Positions 18,542-28,511 are shown, counted from the first letter of the stretch. The stretch: DNA of 55,005 bases from Deltaproteobacteria bacterium (GCA_019307065.1 JAFDKH010000026.1:1-55005), one strand, 5' to 3'. Numbers and translations: made by a program. Notes: generated by a model not told the origin, from the letters alone.

Positions 18542-19708
18542 TTACACCAGGCCATCCAGGATCTCTAGTGCATCCCGAATATCATTGGCGCCACCAAGGT
18601 TCAACAAATCTTCCAGCCGGCCGATGTGGGACTGAACCCGGGTCAGGATGGCGGTTTCTTCTACGTGCGGTGATTCGAGTGAAGCCGAAGCGGATGCAAC
18701 CAGTTTCAGTTCACCCAGAGCGTTGGCCGGATCTTTGTCTATTAATAGAGCCAGGGCCAGGTGAAATCTTGGAATCACGGTTGGATCTTTGCTGACCGCT
18801 TCGCGCAGGTTGCGGAGGGCTTTTTCGATGTCGCCACTCTTGAGGTAGACCACTCCGAGGGTGTCGCGGATAAATCCATTTGCATGTCTTTCGGGAAAAA
18901 CAGCCAGAGCCTGACGCGCCAGGGCGATGCACTGATCGAATCTGATCTCTTGCCTGGCCATGACATAGGCCATCTCGTTATACAACATGGCCTGAACATA
19001 GGGATCTTCAGGGGACAGGCTAATGCCTTTGGCCAGCCAGGCAGTGGCCTGCTCATGCAGGCCGAGAACGTTGGAAACCGACCCTAGCGCCAGGTAAAGA
19101 AAGGCGGGTTGCGGATCTTCGTCTTCGAGAAGTACCAGCTCACGGCGGGTGCGTTCAGGATCGAAACCAGAACCAACCGCCAGTATGTCCAGCAGGTGAT
19201 GTTCGTTCTCAGGATAGATGCTGTAGGCTAACTTGGCCAGGGTATAGGCGCGTTCAAAATCTCCCAGGCGGAAAGACCCCATCGCTTTTTCGACTAATTT
19301 CTCGACATTGACAACCTCGCTATCCAGGTTGGAATGCACGCGTAAAGGTTGGCCGGGACGGCATTTACTCGAGTCGGCTTCGGCCTCATATATCGACTCG
19401 GAGATGATAAGAATTTCGAGGTTCCAGGGGTCGAGCAGTTCGGCCTGATCGATGAATATACGAGCCCGGGACAGGTCGTCAAGAAGCTGAGCACACTCGG
19501 CTAATAGTCTCAGGGCCGGAACCGATTCGGGATGCGCACCCTGGAACTGTTCCAGTTCTTTCATTGTGCCGGCCAGCCGGGCCAGGGTTTCTTGAGAGTC
19601 GTCATCGGCGCGTAGCTTCTGCAACAAGTCAACCACTCGCGAGAAAAGCTCGCGATCCACCTGCGCCTCAAGGCCGTATTCGTCCATATTTACATCGTCA
19701 ATATCCAT
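18542..19708 (-). CDS. Tetratricopeptide-repeat protein
   Basis: A 388-residue cytoplasmic protein; no signal peptide. TPR units cover much of the length, for example FERAYTLAKLAYSIYPENE, EQATAWLAKGISLSPEDPYVQ, QCIALARQALAVFPERH and GDIEKALRNLREAVSKDPT, the last two being nearly canonical. The N-terminal ~60 residues are acidic (MDIDDVNMDEYG). Such proteins act as scaffolds; the partner is unknown. It is in a probable operon with the excisionase-like gene 20 bases downstream and is transcribed divergently from the glucan phosphorylase gene across 159 bases. Confidence 0.85.
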   Translation of the reverse strand: MDIDDVNMDEYGLEAQVDRELFSRVVDLLQKLRADDDSQETLARLAGTMKELEQFQGAHPESVPALRLLAECAQLLDDLSRARIFIDQAELLDPWNLEILIISESIYEAEADSSKCRPGQPLRVHSNLDSEVVNVEKLVEKAMGSFRLGDFERAYTLAKLAYSIYPENEHHLLDILAVGSGFDPERTRRELVLLEDEDPQPAFLYLALGSVSNVLGLHEQATAWLAKGISLSPEDPYVQAMLYNEMAYVMARQEIRFDQCIALARQALAVFPERHANGFIRDTLGVVYLKSGDIEKALRNLREAVSKDPTVIPRFHLALALLIDKDPANALGELKLVASASASLESPHVEETAILTRVQSHIGRLEDLLNLGGANDIRDALEILDGLV

Positions 19709-19800
19709 CTGAGGACCTTTTCTATACTTTATTGGGTATCACAAACGGATCGCTTGTCAAGCCACTCATTATTTCTGAGATAATTTGTATAGCGAATGGG

Positions 19801-19829
19801 TTGACTGTAGGGGTGGCTCCGTGGAAAAT
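19801..19829 (+). promoter_or_regulatory. Possible glgP promoter
   Basis: TTGACT (19801-19806), a 17-base spacer and GAAAAT (19824-19829) precede the glucan phosphorylase gene; transcription would start about 30 bases before its ATG, upstream of the GAGG ribosome site. Confidence 0.35.
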
Positions 19830-19867
19830 GCCAGCACGTCGGATTTGACATCAAGTGAGGTATTTTA

Positions 19868-22063
19868 ATGGAAAAGCTCTATGACCAAATGATGGAAATT
19901 TCTCACAACCTTTGGTGGTCTTGGCAGCCGGAGGTGATAGAGATCCTCAAAGATCTCGATAGCGATCTGTGGAGAGACGTGAATCACAGTGCGATTGCCT
20001 TTCTGAAAAAGTTTGGCAAGAAGCGTCTTGAAGAAAGGGCCAAGGAACTCGCCATTGAGAGCCGCGTGAATTATGCTTTTCATCGTCTGCAGGAGTATAT
20101 GTCTCCGCAGCGTGGCTGGGGAGCTACGCATGCCGGTCCGCTGAAGGCCCGCCCGGTAGGTTATTTCTCGGCCGAGTTTGGCATCCATGAGTCGATGCCG
20201 CTCTATTCCGGCGGCCTGGGTGTCCTGGCCGGCGACCACATCAAGGGCGCCTCTGACCTGGGTGTGCCGGTAGTCGGAGTCGGCCTGTTTTACGATCAGG
20301 GTTATTTCAAGCAACAGATCAATTCTGACGGCTGGCAGCAAGAGAGCTACGGTAAATCCGATATGGAGATGCTGCCGCTCAAGCAAGCCCGGGATAAAAA
20401 CGGACAGGTCTTGACGATCAAGCTCGACACTCGCGTAGGACCGCTGCATGCCGGTGTCCTGACTGTTCAAGTCGGTCGCTCCTTGCTGGTCCTGCTCGAT
20501 CCCCGAGTGGAAGAAAACGTCGAAGAAGATCGTGCCCTGGCCGGTCACCTGGAACGCCTGTACGGGGGTGATCAGAAAGTTCGTCTGCGCCAGGAACTCT
20601 TGCTGGGAGTCGGCGGGTTGCGGGCTTTGCGCGCCCTGGGGATCGACCCGGGTGTGCTGCATCTCAATGAAGGTCACTGCGCCTTTGCCGTCTTGGAAGC
20701 AATTCGCCAGGCCATGCAGGAACAAGGCATGGATTTTTCCGAAGCCAGCAAATACGTGGCGGCCCGGACAGTCTTTACTACTCATACACCGGTCGAAGCC
20801 GGCCATGACCGTTTTCCGCCAGCCCTGGTCGAGGAACACCTGGGCCTGATACGGGAAGAGATCGGCATCGACGAAAAAACCCTCCTGGGGCTCGGGCGCC
20901 TCAAGCTAGACGATCCTGATGAACTTTTCTGCATGACCGTTCTGGCGCTCAAGTTATCCAATCGCAAAAACGGAGTCTCGGCGATTCATGGCGGCGTCAG
21001 CCGGCGGATGTGGAACCCGCTCTGGTCCGAGCGGGCCGAGCATGAAGTTCCGATTGGGCACATCACCAACGGCGTCCACGTCAGTTCCTGGCTGGCCCCC
21101 CAAATGCGCCGACTCTACGATCGGCACCTGGGACGCGATTGGATGGATCGGATCCGTCGCCGCGAAGTCTGGCGCGGAATCAAGGCGGTCGACGACGGTG
21201 AACTTTGGGAGACTCATCGCTTTCTGAAGGGGCACTTGATAGATTTTGTCCGCCGGCGCCTGCTGGCTCAGGCTGGCCAGCGTGGTGATGACGCGGGTGA
21301 AGCCGGGTTGCGGGCCGGATTGCTGAACCCGGATACGTTGACAATCGGATTTGCGCGCAGGTTTGCATTATACAAGCGAGCCAGTTTGTTTCTCGATGAT
21401 GAAGACTGGCTCGAGCAGCTCTTGTGCGATTCCAAACGGCCGGTCCAGATTATTTATGCCGGCAAGGCCCACCCGCGGGATGACAAGGGCAAAGAGCTGA
21501 TCAAACGAATTTTCCACCTGGGTAAAGACCCGCGTTTCAAAGGTCGCATCGTGCTGATCGAAGATTACGACATCAACGTAGGCCGGCACCTGGTTCAGGG
21601 GGTCGACGTCTGGCTGAACAATCCCCGTCGGCCGCTGGAAGCCTGCGGGACCAGCGGACAAAAAGTCGTGCTCAACGGGGGCTTGAATTGTTCGACTCTC
21701 GACGGTTGGTGGGCCGAGGCTTACGACGGCTACAACGGGTTTGCGATCGGCGGCGGCAAGATTCACAAAGACGTAGCCAAGCAAGACGAGCGCGAAGCCA
21801 TTCAACTTCGAGAAGTCATCGAGCAAGAAGTTGTTCCGATGTTTTACAACCGCGATGAAGCCGGCTTGCCGCGCAAATGGATTTCTCAAATGAAACACGC
21901 CCTGGTCAGCCTGGCCTGGAATTACAACGCCGCCCGCATGGTTCACGATTATACCCAGCTTTGCTACCTGCCGGCTGGCGGGGCGACGACATCGAGCTTG
22001 CCCGACGAAAGCGATTTGGATCTGCCCAGTATAGTCAAGTGGTTGGGCACCAAAGATAGTTAG
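19868..22063 (+). CDS. glgP: Alpha-glucan (glycogen/maltodextrin) phosphorylase
   Basis: A 731-residue enzyme that releases glucose 1-phosphate from alpha-1,4-glucans using phosphate and pyridoxal phosphate. It belongs to the short, thermophile/archaeal-type GT35 family: a DUF3417-like N terminus (ISHNLWWSW), then YFSAEFGIHESMPLYSGGLGVLAGD (~98-122) and LHLNEGHCAF (~258-267). The C-terminal half has IGFARRFALYKR, IYAGKAHP and the PLP-site region EACGTSGQKVVLNGG, where the Lys would bind PLP (classical enzymes read EASGTSGMK). GAGG lies 7 bases before the ATG. It converges on the next minus-strand gene. No other glycogen gene is nearby. Confidence 0.93.
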   Translation: MEKLYDQMMEISHNLWWSWQPEVIEILKDLDSDLWRDVNHSAIAFLKKFGKKRLEERAKELAIESRVNYAFHRLQEYMSPQRGWGATHAGPLKARPVGYFSAEFGIHESMPLYSGGLGVLAGDHIKGASDLGVPVVGVGLFYDQGYFKQQINSDGWQQESYGKSDMEMLPLKQARDKNGQVLTIKLDTRVGPLHAGVLTVQVGRSLLVLLDPRVEENVEEDRALAGHLERLYGGDQKVRLRQELLLGVGGLRALRALGIDPGVLHLNEGHCAFAVLEAIRQAMQEQGMDFSEASKYVAARTVFTTHTPVEAGHDRFPPALVEEHLGLIREEIGIDEKTLLGLGRLKLDDPDELFCMTVLALKLSNRKNGVSAIHGGVSRRMWNPLWSERAEHEVPIGHITNGVHVSSWLAPQMRRLYDRHLGRDWMDRIRRREVWRGIKAVDDGELWETHRFLKGHLIDFVRRRLLAQAGQRGDDAGEAGLRAGLLNPDTLTIGFARRFALYKRASLFLDDEDWLEQLLCDSKRPVQIIYAGKAHPRDDKGKELIKRIFHLGKDPRFKGRIVLIEDYDINVGRHLVQGVDVWLNNPRRPLEACGTSGQKVVLNGGLNCSTLDGWWAEAYDGYNGFAIGGGKIHKDVAKQDEREAIQLREVIEQEVVPMFYNRDEAGLPRKWISQMKHALVSLAWNYNAARMVHDYTQLCYLPAGGATTSSLPDESDLDLPSIVKWLGTKDS

Positions 22064-22072
22064 GCTGGGGGG

Positions 22073-25000
22073 CTAGATCGGCTCGAGCACAATGTCCTGC
22101 GCTTCGGCCTGATCGATCTGGCGACAAAGATCACGATACTCCTGGTAGCGTTGATTGGGAACGTTGCGGACCTTTAATAGAGTGCTGCGCTTACAGGTCA
22201 CCGTCGAGAGCTTCATGGTGCATTCCTGTTTGAAGCTGAGTAGATCATTGTCGATCGCGATCGGCTTGGGCAGACTGCGCACCTTGTAGTCGTCTGGAAC
22301 GGTTAGCTGACTACTGGCGACTATGTTGGTGCGATAGATCATGAAGACATCGTAGTGGCGCTCGGGTTTGCGGGCGGTGCGTCTGACCATGTACGAGGGC
22401 CACAGTAAATTTATGCGCAAGGTGCCGCTCTCTTGTCTGACGCGACCGGCGATCTTGAGCTTGTACTTGACCCCGGCTTCGGGGCTCAGGGTCTGCAACC
22501 CGCTATATGTGTCGTCAGTTAGCACGGCCCCGGGATAGCGATAGTTGATTTCCTTGGTCAGTTCTTCGGTGCGCTTGCCCTCGACATTGAAGCGCGAACG
22601 GTGCCAATTGGCGAACCAGCCGGTCCAGCGCTCGTCGGCTAAGATGTTCAGGCTGTCGCCTTTGATCCTGGCCCGCATGTTGCACTCCAAAGTAGTCGAG
22701 TCGGCCGGTAATAGCGGCGTGCTGACTATCTTATGGCCTTCCCCGTCGAGTACCAGGGCCTTGACGCCTTGATCGTTGTCGGGCAGATAGAGCATGTCGC
22801 CGAACTGCGAGGTGCCGTCGACGAACAGTTCCTTTTCTATTCCCGGCTGGGCCGGGATATAGGTGATGATGTGATTTGTCTGGGCATGCGGCACGTCCCA
22901 GAAGACCGGACCGCGCTCGAAGGTGCGCACTCCGGCATAGGCCGCTTTGATGCCGATTTCTTTGAGCATGGCGATCATCAAGGTGGCCTTGTCTTTACAA
23001 TCACCGAAGCGATTCTCGAAAATATTGACCGCCTTGTTGGGCTTCTTGCCGAAGATACCGGCGTCATTGTTGAGATAACGAATCTCTTTGGCAACGAACT
23101 GGTATACGGCCCGTAGTTTTTGCATGGTCGTCGTCGCGTCTTTTACGATCTCGCGTGTCTTCTTGCGAATGTCCTCGTCGATATCGAATTGATCCGAAAT
23201 CAAGCTGTTTTGCCACTTGGCCAGTTCGTCCCAGGAAGGTACCGTAGATACGTAGACCGAAGCACGCACCAGCCTGATCGGCGGCCTGAGTGCCTCGCGA
23301 TGCAGCATGGGGGCATTTTCCGCCGTCCAGATCAGGACTTTCTCGCCCTCTAAGGTCTCCGTGCTGGTCTTGATTATCTCGCTGCGTTTCAAGATTTTAA
23401 GTGGCTTGTCAGCCGGCATGACCAGTACCCAGCGGGCATTCAGGCACGGGTGTGGCCCTTGGAAATTGAAATTCATTGCAAAATGATCCTGCATCCAGGA
23501 CAGCGAAGAAGATTCGTAGCGGTAGGCTACATGCAGAATTGATCCCGGCTCGAGCGACGGAAAATGAATGACCCCACGCCGGATAGACGTGGCTTCCTGG
23601 CGGTTGCCGTTGGGTTGAATTGTCTCGGCAACCTCGAGGCGAAACGAGGAAGACGCGGGGACCCTGAAGTGGTTGAACTCGCGCATTCCTTTCTCTGCGC
23701 GAATGAAGTAGATCTGGTGGACCAGGTGCTTGGACGAGCCGTCTTGAAACAAGTGGGTTACGTGATCGTCGAGTAAAAAGACGGCTTTGGCCTGCGGATA
23801 GGCCGAAAGTTCGGGTTTTTTTGCCAAAATCTGCTCGATCTGATCTTCGCTCAGGGCGTAGCGCTCGAAAGCCGGATCTTTGGTGTGTTCCAAAAAATCC
23901 AGATACTCGCGCAAGGAGGGGTTGTCCGGGTGCAATTCGATCGCAGTATGATAGTGGTCCAGGGCCTGATCTCGTTTACCCATGCGGTAAAGAATATCGC
24001 CGTACAATTTGTACAAATACCAGTAGTCCGGCGCGATGTTCTTGATACGTTCACAAACAGCCAGGGCGGCGCTGAACCCTTCCTGGGCCATGAAAATCTC
24101 TGCTTCGCGCAGCGCACTGGTGATCAGGCAAGGGAATATCTCGAGCTTACGGCGGGTGAGTTTCAAAGCTTGTCCGATCTGGTTGCGCCTCAAAGCAATC
24201 GCGATTAATCGATTCATTGTGCCGGTGTGATTGGCCCGCAGCTTTAAAGCTTGCTGATAAGCCCGTCGGGATTTTTCTCTTTGATTCAGAGCGGCGTGCA
24301 GGCTGGCAATCTGGCGCCAGGTCTGCGGTCGATCTGGCTGGCTGACCAGAAACAATTGGGCCGCCCGCAAGGCGTCAATATTGAAACCGCGATCTGAAAG
24401 TAACGAGATTTTTGCCGACTGGACCGAAGGCAATTTTTGCTGCTCGGCCGACAGATCGACCAGAAGCTTCAAAGCTCGTTCGACTCGACTGTTGCGTTGC
24501 TCGTAGAAGACCCGCTCGAGGACAATCGCGACAAGTCCGGGCTGAATTTTCTCAGCCGCCCTGAGGGCCTTGATGGCGCTGCCATCATGTGAGGCCGCAA
24601 AGTGCGCCCGGGCCAGCTGTAGCTGATAGAGCGGACATTCGGGCTGGCGCTTGGTTAGCTCGACGGATTGCTCGACGACCAGGCGGGTGAAGCCCCGTCG
24701 CTGCATCCAAACCGCCTGCATGAAATCTCTAAAACCGAGCCGATCGTCTTTGAGGTTTTTCAAGTATTTGTGCAAGCTGGCTACTTCGGGCAAAGGCGTT
24801 TTGTCTGCGCGCTGATCGGGTGTGGCTTGGATCTCGGTCGTAGTGTTGAGCCGCAAGGGCTTCCCGTCGGGGTCGGTAATCCGCAAGCGCAGCTGCCAGG
24901 GCCCGGTGCGCTGACAGACTTTGACCAGCAGCTTGTTGGGGCCCTTTTGCAGCTGACCGCCAACCACGTATTGATCCAGGGCGCCCAGCTGGGCTTCGTC

Positions 25001-25837
25001 GTCGGATAAAAGCAGGCGTTCGTTGAGCCATAGTTTTACGCCGCGGTAGGTTCCCAGCCGGAAAGCCACCGGCCGATCTGATTCTGACTGAATGAAAGTA
25101 ACCAGGTAGGCACAAGTCCAGCGTGAAGGGTCGAGCAGGGCGGACAAGTTGACCCGGCCGTCGTAATCGAAATGATTCACCTTGCGAAAACTCACCTTGC
25201 GTAGTTTGCCCTTGTAGGTTTTCGAGTAATTTTTCAGTTCGAGTTCCGGCGGATAGACCGTGTCGAATCCGGCGTTCTGATCGTTGTTGAAGGGGCCGGC
25301 CACCATCCAGTTGGACAAGTGACCCAGCCGGGCAGAGACTTGCTTGGCTTTTACGAAGCTGCCCAGGAACCTGTAGGTGTGGCTCAGAAAATGACGAGCC
25401 CGCGAGCGCACCAGATGGGGAGTCTCGGGTTGGGCGATGACTTGGCTAAGTACGTTTTTTAAAAGCTGGGCCTGACTGCGCGTAGCGAACATGCGGTAGG
25501 CGGTCCAGATGGCTAATTCGGCCGAAGGATCTGCCGAGCGGATTGCCCATAACAGATGCTCGAAGGCCTGTTCGTTGTCGCCTAAGAGAATGGCGGTCCA
25601 GGCCGCCCACTGCCGACCGATCGGATCGGCCGGATCCTGTTCGAGGGCTTGTAAGAATTCGGCCATGGCCTCGGCGGGCTTGCCCTGTTCGACCAGCAAG
25701 CCGGCGCCCTTGTCGCGATGGGATATTGCGCGGGCCCGATCGAGATCGGAAGTCCTGGGAATTTCAGGCAGCGAAGATAAAGAAGAACAGCCGGCCAGAA
25801 GAAAAACGAGCAAAACAACAGCGATGGGATTCTTCAT
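22073..25837 (-). CDS. Lipoprotein with TPR, DUF3857 and transglutaminase domains
   Basis: A 1254-residue protein. The start at 25837 is set by GGAGAT 4 bases upstream and by a lipoprotein signal (MKNPIAVVLLVFLLAGC, lipobox LAGC). Residues ~40-160 are TPR-like, then a beta domain (WMVAGPFNNDQNAGFDTV), then a long TPR array (~360-640). DUF3857 follows (~660-800, VHFPSLEPGS-like segment GVIHFPSLEPGSILHVAYRYE) and a transglutaminase core (~890-1010) with Cys in FGDCKDKA, His in NHIITYIP and Asp in VDGTSQFGD, so the Cys-His-Asp triad appears intact. The last ~200 residues are a beta domain typical of DUF3857 proteins. The enzyme substrate is unknown. It follows another lipoprotein gene by 48 bases, a likely operon. 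Confidence 0.88.
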   Translation of the reverse strand: MKNPIAVVLLVFLLAGCSSLSSLPEIPRTSDLDRARAISHRDKGAGLLVEQGKPAEAMAEFLQALEQDPADPIGRQWAAWTAILLGDNEQAFEHLLWAIRSADPSAELAIWTAYRMFATRSQAQLLKNVLSQVIAQPETPHLVRSRARHFLSHTYRFLGSFVKAKQVSARLGHLSNWMVAGPFNNDQNAGFDTVYPPELELKNYSKTYKGKLRKVSFRKVNHFDYDGRVNLSALLDPSRWTCAYLVTFIQSESDRPVAFRLGTYRGVKLWLNERLLLSDDEAQLGALDQYVVGGQLQKGPNKLLVKVCQRTGPWQLRLRITDPDGKPLRLNTTTEIQATPDQRADKTPLPEVASLHKYLKNLKDDRLGFRDFMQAVWMQRRGFTRLVVEQSVELTKRQPECPLYQLQLARAHFAASHDGSAIKALRAAEKIQPGLVAIVLERVFYEQRNSRVERALKLLVDLSAEQQKLPSVQSAKISLLSDRGFNIDALRAAQLFLVSQPDRPQTWRQIASLHAALNQREKSRRAYQQALKLRANHTGTMNRLIAIALRRNQIGQALKLTRRKLEIFPCLITSALREAEIFMAQEGFSAALAVCERIKNIAPDYWYLYKLYGDILYRMGKRDQALDHYHTAIELHPDNPSLREYLDFLEHTKDPAFERYALSEDQIEQILAKKPELSAYPQAKAVFLLDDHVTHLFQDGSSKHLVHQIYFIRAEKGMREFNHFRVPASSSFRLEVAETIQPNGNRQEATSIRRGVIHFPSLEPGSILHVAYRYESSSLSWMQDHFAMNFNFQGPHPCLNARWVLVMPADKPLKILKRSEIIKTSTETLEGEKVLIWTAENAPMLHREALRPPIRLVRASVYVSTVPSWDELAKWQNSLISDQFDIDEDIRKKTREIVKDATTTMQKLRAVYQFVAKEIRYLNNDAGIFGKKPNKAVNIFENRFGDCKDKATLMIAMLKEIGIKAAYAGVRTFERGPVFWDVPHAQTNHIITYIPAQPGIEKELFVDGTSQFGDMLYLPDNDQGVKALVLDGEGHKIVSTPLLPADSTTLECNMRARIKGDSLNILADERWTGWFANWHRSRFNVEGKRTEELTKEINYRYPGAVLTDDTYSGLQTLSPEAGVKYKLKIAGRVRQESGTLRINLLWPSYMVRRTARKPERHYDVFMIYRTNIVASSQLTVPDDYKVRSLPKPIAIDNDLLSFKQECTMKLSTVTCKRSTLLKVRNVPNQRYQEYRDLCRQIDQAEAQDIVLEPI

Positions 25838-25885
25838 CGAGATCTCCACAAGCACATAGCCGCCGCGGCGGCTCAAGAGGTGGGC

Positions 25886-26953
25886 TTACTGCGTGGCGGG
25901 TTGTTTTCTTTCGAGTGCCTTGAGGGCTTCATCGGGTAGTTTGACCGGGACGTCGACTGGTATGGCCTTTTCGGCAACCGGAATTTCTATTTTTGTACCC
26001 GCGCCCTTGAATTGATCAACTCCCATCGCGATGGCTTTTTCTATAATCGGTTTCAGGTCGCCGCTATAGGATATCGAGATAGTCGATCCCGATTTGTCGG
26101 TTTTGATCTTGCCCAGGAAATCGGTAATCAATTTTTTTGTCTCGGCATCCAGCTTGACCGGCAAGCCCATGTCACCGCCTTCCGGCATGGCCAGGGCCAT
26201 TTGCACGCCCATCATGCCTATGTCCAATTGACGCTTGAGTTCATCGGCCCCGTCTTTATCGCTGACGATTGTGAGGCTGAGACCCTTGTCGAGATGTATG
26301 AAGAACCCGCCGCCCTTCAATGTAACCGGGGAGGGCCCCATTTCGGGAAAATCGCCGGTCAGCAGGTAGAAGCGAACCTGATTCAGGCCGGTCTCGATCC
26401 CGGCCAGCTCGGAAAAGAGCGCCGCCCGATCGCTGTCGGCCAGACGTTTGCTCTTGCCGGCATTGGTGTCGATTACCTTTTTCAACATTTCCATCGAAGG
26501 CGCTCCAATCATGCCCCGTCCGGAAAGCTCGGCATAGTTGATCGCGTCCGGCATGCTGTAAAGAGTGACGCCGTTATGCTCGCCCTTCTTTTCTCCCTTG
26601 AGACCCTTGGTTGAGACACCTTCGGCGATGAAGGCCATTTTGTCTTCCGAGCCGGCATAGCCGATAAACGTGATTTGACCAAGTTTGCTCAGATCGATTC
26701 CCGCCATTTGCATCAGTTGTTGGGCCAGCATCTCGATGTTGGGAATTTCGTCTTTCATCTCGGCCGGTATGAATTTGGGCAGCGTTTTCTTGGCGTAGTC
26801 GATTATTGCCTTGGCATCCAGGGTTGCGACTACATCGGCATCGGCCGGTACCGGGGCCATGCTCTCGGGCACTTTCTTTTTCTTCGAGCAGCCGGACAGC
26901 AAACTGATCGACAGAATTGCAATCATTACACTCAAAAAAGTTTTACGAGTCAT
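25886..26953 (-). CDS. Lipoprotein of unknown function
   Basis: A 355-residue lipoprotein. The start at 26953 is preceded by AAAGGAGAT; an upstream in-frame ATG at 27025 lacks both ribosome site and signal peptide. The signal ends in the lipobox LLSGC followed by KKKK. The mature part resembles DUF-type proteins with a periplasmic alpha/beta fold: PADADVVATLDAKAIIDYAKK, then FIGYAGSEDKMAFIAEG and GVTLYSMPDAINYAEL, and a second half with HLDKGLSLTIVSDKDGADELKRQL. No catalytic motif is seen. It precedes the transglutaminase-type lipoprotein gene in the same operon, so the two may act together at the envelope. Confidence 0.8.
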   Translation of the reverse strand: MTRKTFLSVMIAILSISLLSGCSKKKKVPESMAPVPADADVVATLDAKAIIDYAKKTLPKFIPAEMKDEIPNIEMLAQQLMQMAGIDLSKLGQITFIGYAGSEDKMAFIAEGVSTKGLKGEKKGEHNGVTLYSMPDAINYAELSGRGMIGAPSMEMLKKVIDTNAGKSKRLADSDRAALFSELAGIETGLNQVRFYLLTGDFPEMGPSPVTLKGGGFFIHLDKGLSLTIVSDKDGADELKRQLDIGMMGVQMALAMPEGGDMGLPVKLDAETKKLITDFLGKIKTDKSGSTISISYSGDLKPIIEKAIAMGVDQFKGAGTKIEIPVAEKAIPVDVPVKLPDEALKALERKQPATQ

Positions 26954-26991
26954 AATATCTCCTTTTTCGTTTATTTGCTTACTGGACATGC

Positions 26992-27021
26992 ATGGTAGGC
27001 TTACGTGCTTTGCAGGGTCAA
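26992..27021 (-). promoter_or_regulatory. Probable promoter of the lipoprotein operon
   Basis: On the minus strand TTGACC (27021-27016), an 18-base spacer and TACCAT (26997-26992) give a start near 26985, about 32 bases before the lipoprotein ATG. Confidence 0.35.
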
Positions 27022-27068
27022 GCATTAACAGCGCCAGGCAGCCCCCACATATCCACTCATCTGAATTC

Positions 27069-27096
27069 TTGCATTTTCAACGTACACAGATAGACT
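27069..27096 (+). promoter_or_regulatory. Probable promoter of the cytochrome operon
   Basis: TTGCAT (27069-27074), a 16-base spacer and TAGACT (27091-27096) lie upstream of the pentaheme cytochrome gene. The -10 box is the same as the one proposed for the IF-1 gene. Confidence 0.4.
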
Positions 27097-27123
27097 GCGA
27101 GCCGAGAGATCTAGGAGGCAAGC

Positions 27124-28500
27124 ATGCGAAAATCGAGAAGGTTGCAGTGGGTTTCGGTCAGCGGTTTGCTGCTGAGCCTGCTTAGTTTGGGTTCGACCGC
27201 CCGGGCCGCAGACAAGTACGGTGACGAGGCCGAAGGAACCCGGAACTACGACGACTTCGAGCGCTCGCGGGCCTGCGCTTCTTGTCACAAGGACTTCTAC
27301 CAGCAATACCAGCAGGCCATGATGAGCCAGGCCTATACCCACCACTGGGACGAAATCGAGTACTTCGAATTAGCGGTTCCCCACGCCGATCGCAATCCGA
27401 AGTTGGCCGGGATCAAGGCCGCCTGCAACGGGTGCCATTCTCCGATGGCTTTCCTGGCCGGAGACACTCCGCCGCCCCGGGTGGACAAGAAAAGCCGCGC
27501 CAATGAGTCGGTCACTTGCGACGTCTGTCACACCATCAAGGGCAAGGGACCCGATGGCACACCCTTCAATTTCAGCTATATCTCTTCTCCGGGCAAAACC
27601 AAGTACGGACCCCGCGCGGGACTGGAATCGCCCCACCACAACACTAAGAAACTCGACTTCATCCGCACCCCCGAGTTCTGCGGCACCTGCCACAACGAAA
27701 AAAGCCCCTATGGGATCTGGGTCAAGTCGACCCAGATCGAGTATGCAGAAGGGCCCTACCCGAAAATGGGGCTCAGGTGCCACGATTGTCACATGCCCAA
27801 GGCCACCGGAAGAATCTCCAGCATGTCTAAAGAAGATCTTCCCATGCACCAGCACATTTTCTTCGGGGCCCACGTGATGTCCAAAATCCGCGGGGCGATC
27901 GAGATGCGCATGCACCCAGACCGGCAGGACGTCGAACCGGGGGAAACCGTCAAGATCAAGCTCTACTTGTTCAATGCCAAGGCCGGCCACAAGATTCCCA
28001 CCGGTTCGGTCGAAGATCGCCAGTTGTGGGTGCACCTGGAGGCTACCGATAGTAAGGGCCAAGTCTACCATCTCCCGGTCGATAAGAAGGGATTCCCCGA
28101 CGAGGAGACAACCATCGCCAGTAACGAGTTGGCCTGGTTCGATCTGGGAGAAGCTATGGGCAAAAAAGATTTCAAGGGACTGCCGCGCGACGGGATCCCC
28201 GAAGGAGATCGGATCTTCCGCATGGCCTACTACAATCCGAAAAACCAAATCACGATCATGCAGTGGTATACGGCCAGGCTTGGTACCGACTACCGCATCG
28301 GTCCCCTGGAGACCAAGGTGGAAACCTACACGTTCAAAGTGCCATCCCGGGCCCCGATCGGCAAGATGACAGTCAAGGCGAACCTGTATTACCGGCTCTT
28401 AGTTAAGCCGGTCGGTGAGTTCCTGAAAGTACCCGAGGAAGAACTGGCCGATCGACTGATGAACGAAGTCTCTACCACCTTCGAAGTAATTGACGATTAG
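27124..28500 (+). CDS. Pentaheme c-type cytochrome
   Basis: A 458-residue exported cytochrome. The signal peptide ends at ARA-AD (~28). Five heme c sites are visible: CASCH (51-55), CNGCH (101-105), CDVCH (132-136), CGTCH (186-190) and CHDCH (219-223), with further His residues (HHW at 73-75, HQHIFFGAH) available as distal ligands. The spacing recalls cytochrome c554-type proteins. Residues ~250-450 form a heme-free beta-rich domain (KAGHKIPTGSVEDRQLWV). Known relatives carry electrons in the periplasm or at the outer membrane. AGGAGG precedes the start. The next gene, 11 bases on, encodes a heme-tagged barrel, so the pair probably forms an electron-transfer unit. Both genes use GC-ending codons more than their neighbours. 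Confidence 0.9.
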   Translation: MRKSRRLQWVSVSGLLLSLLSLGSTARAADKYGDEAEGTRNYDDFERSRACASCHKDFYQQYQQAMMSQAYTHHWDEIEYFELAVPHADRNPKLAGIKAACNGCHSPMAFLAGDTPPPRVDKKSRANESVTCDVCHTIKGKGPDGTPFNFSYISSPGKTKYGPRAGLESPHHNTKKLDFIRTPEFCGTCHNEKSPYGIWVKSTQIEYAEGPYPKMGLRCHDCHMPKATGRISSMSKEDLPMHQHIFFGAHVMSKIRGAIEMRMHPDRQDVEPGETVKIKLYLFNAKAGHKIPTGSVEDRQLWVHLEATDSKGQVYHLPVDKKGFPDEETTIASNELAWFDLGEAMGKKDFKGLPRDGIPEGDRIFRMAYYNPKNQITIMQWYTARLGTDYRIGPLETKVETYTFKVPSRAPIGKMTVKANLYYRLLVKPVGEFLKVPEEELADRLMNEVSTTFEVIDD

Positions 28501-28511
28501 GAGGAACCCCC

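Noticed and set aside
19865-20839. Long open frame antisense to the glucan phosphorylase gene
   Set aside because: Shadow of a gene with strong codon bias; no ribosome site and no recognisable protein.
27370-28248. Long open frame antisense to the pentaheme cytochrome gene
   Set aside because: Shadow frame in GC-rich DNA; the protein is low-complexity and lies opposite a well-supported gene.
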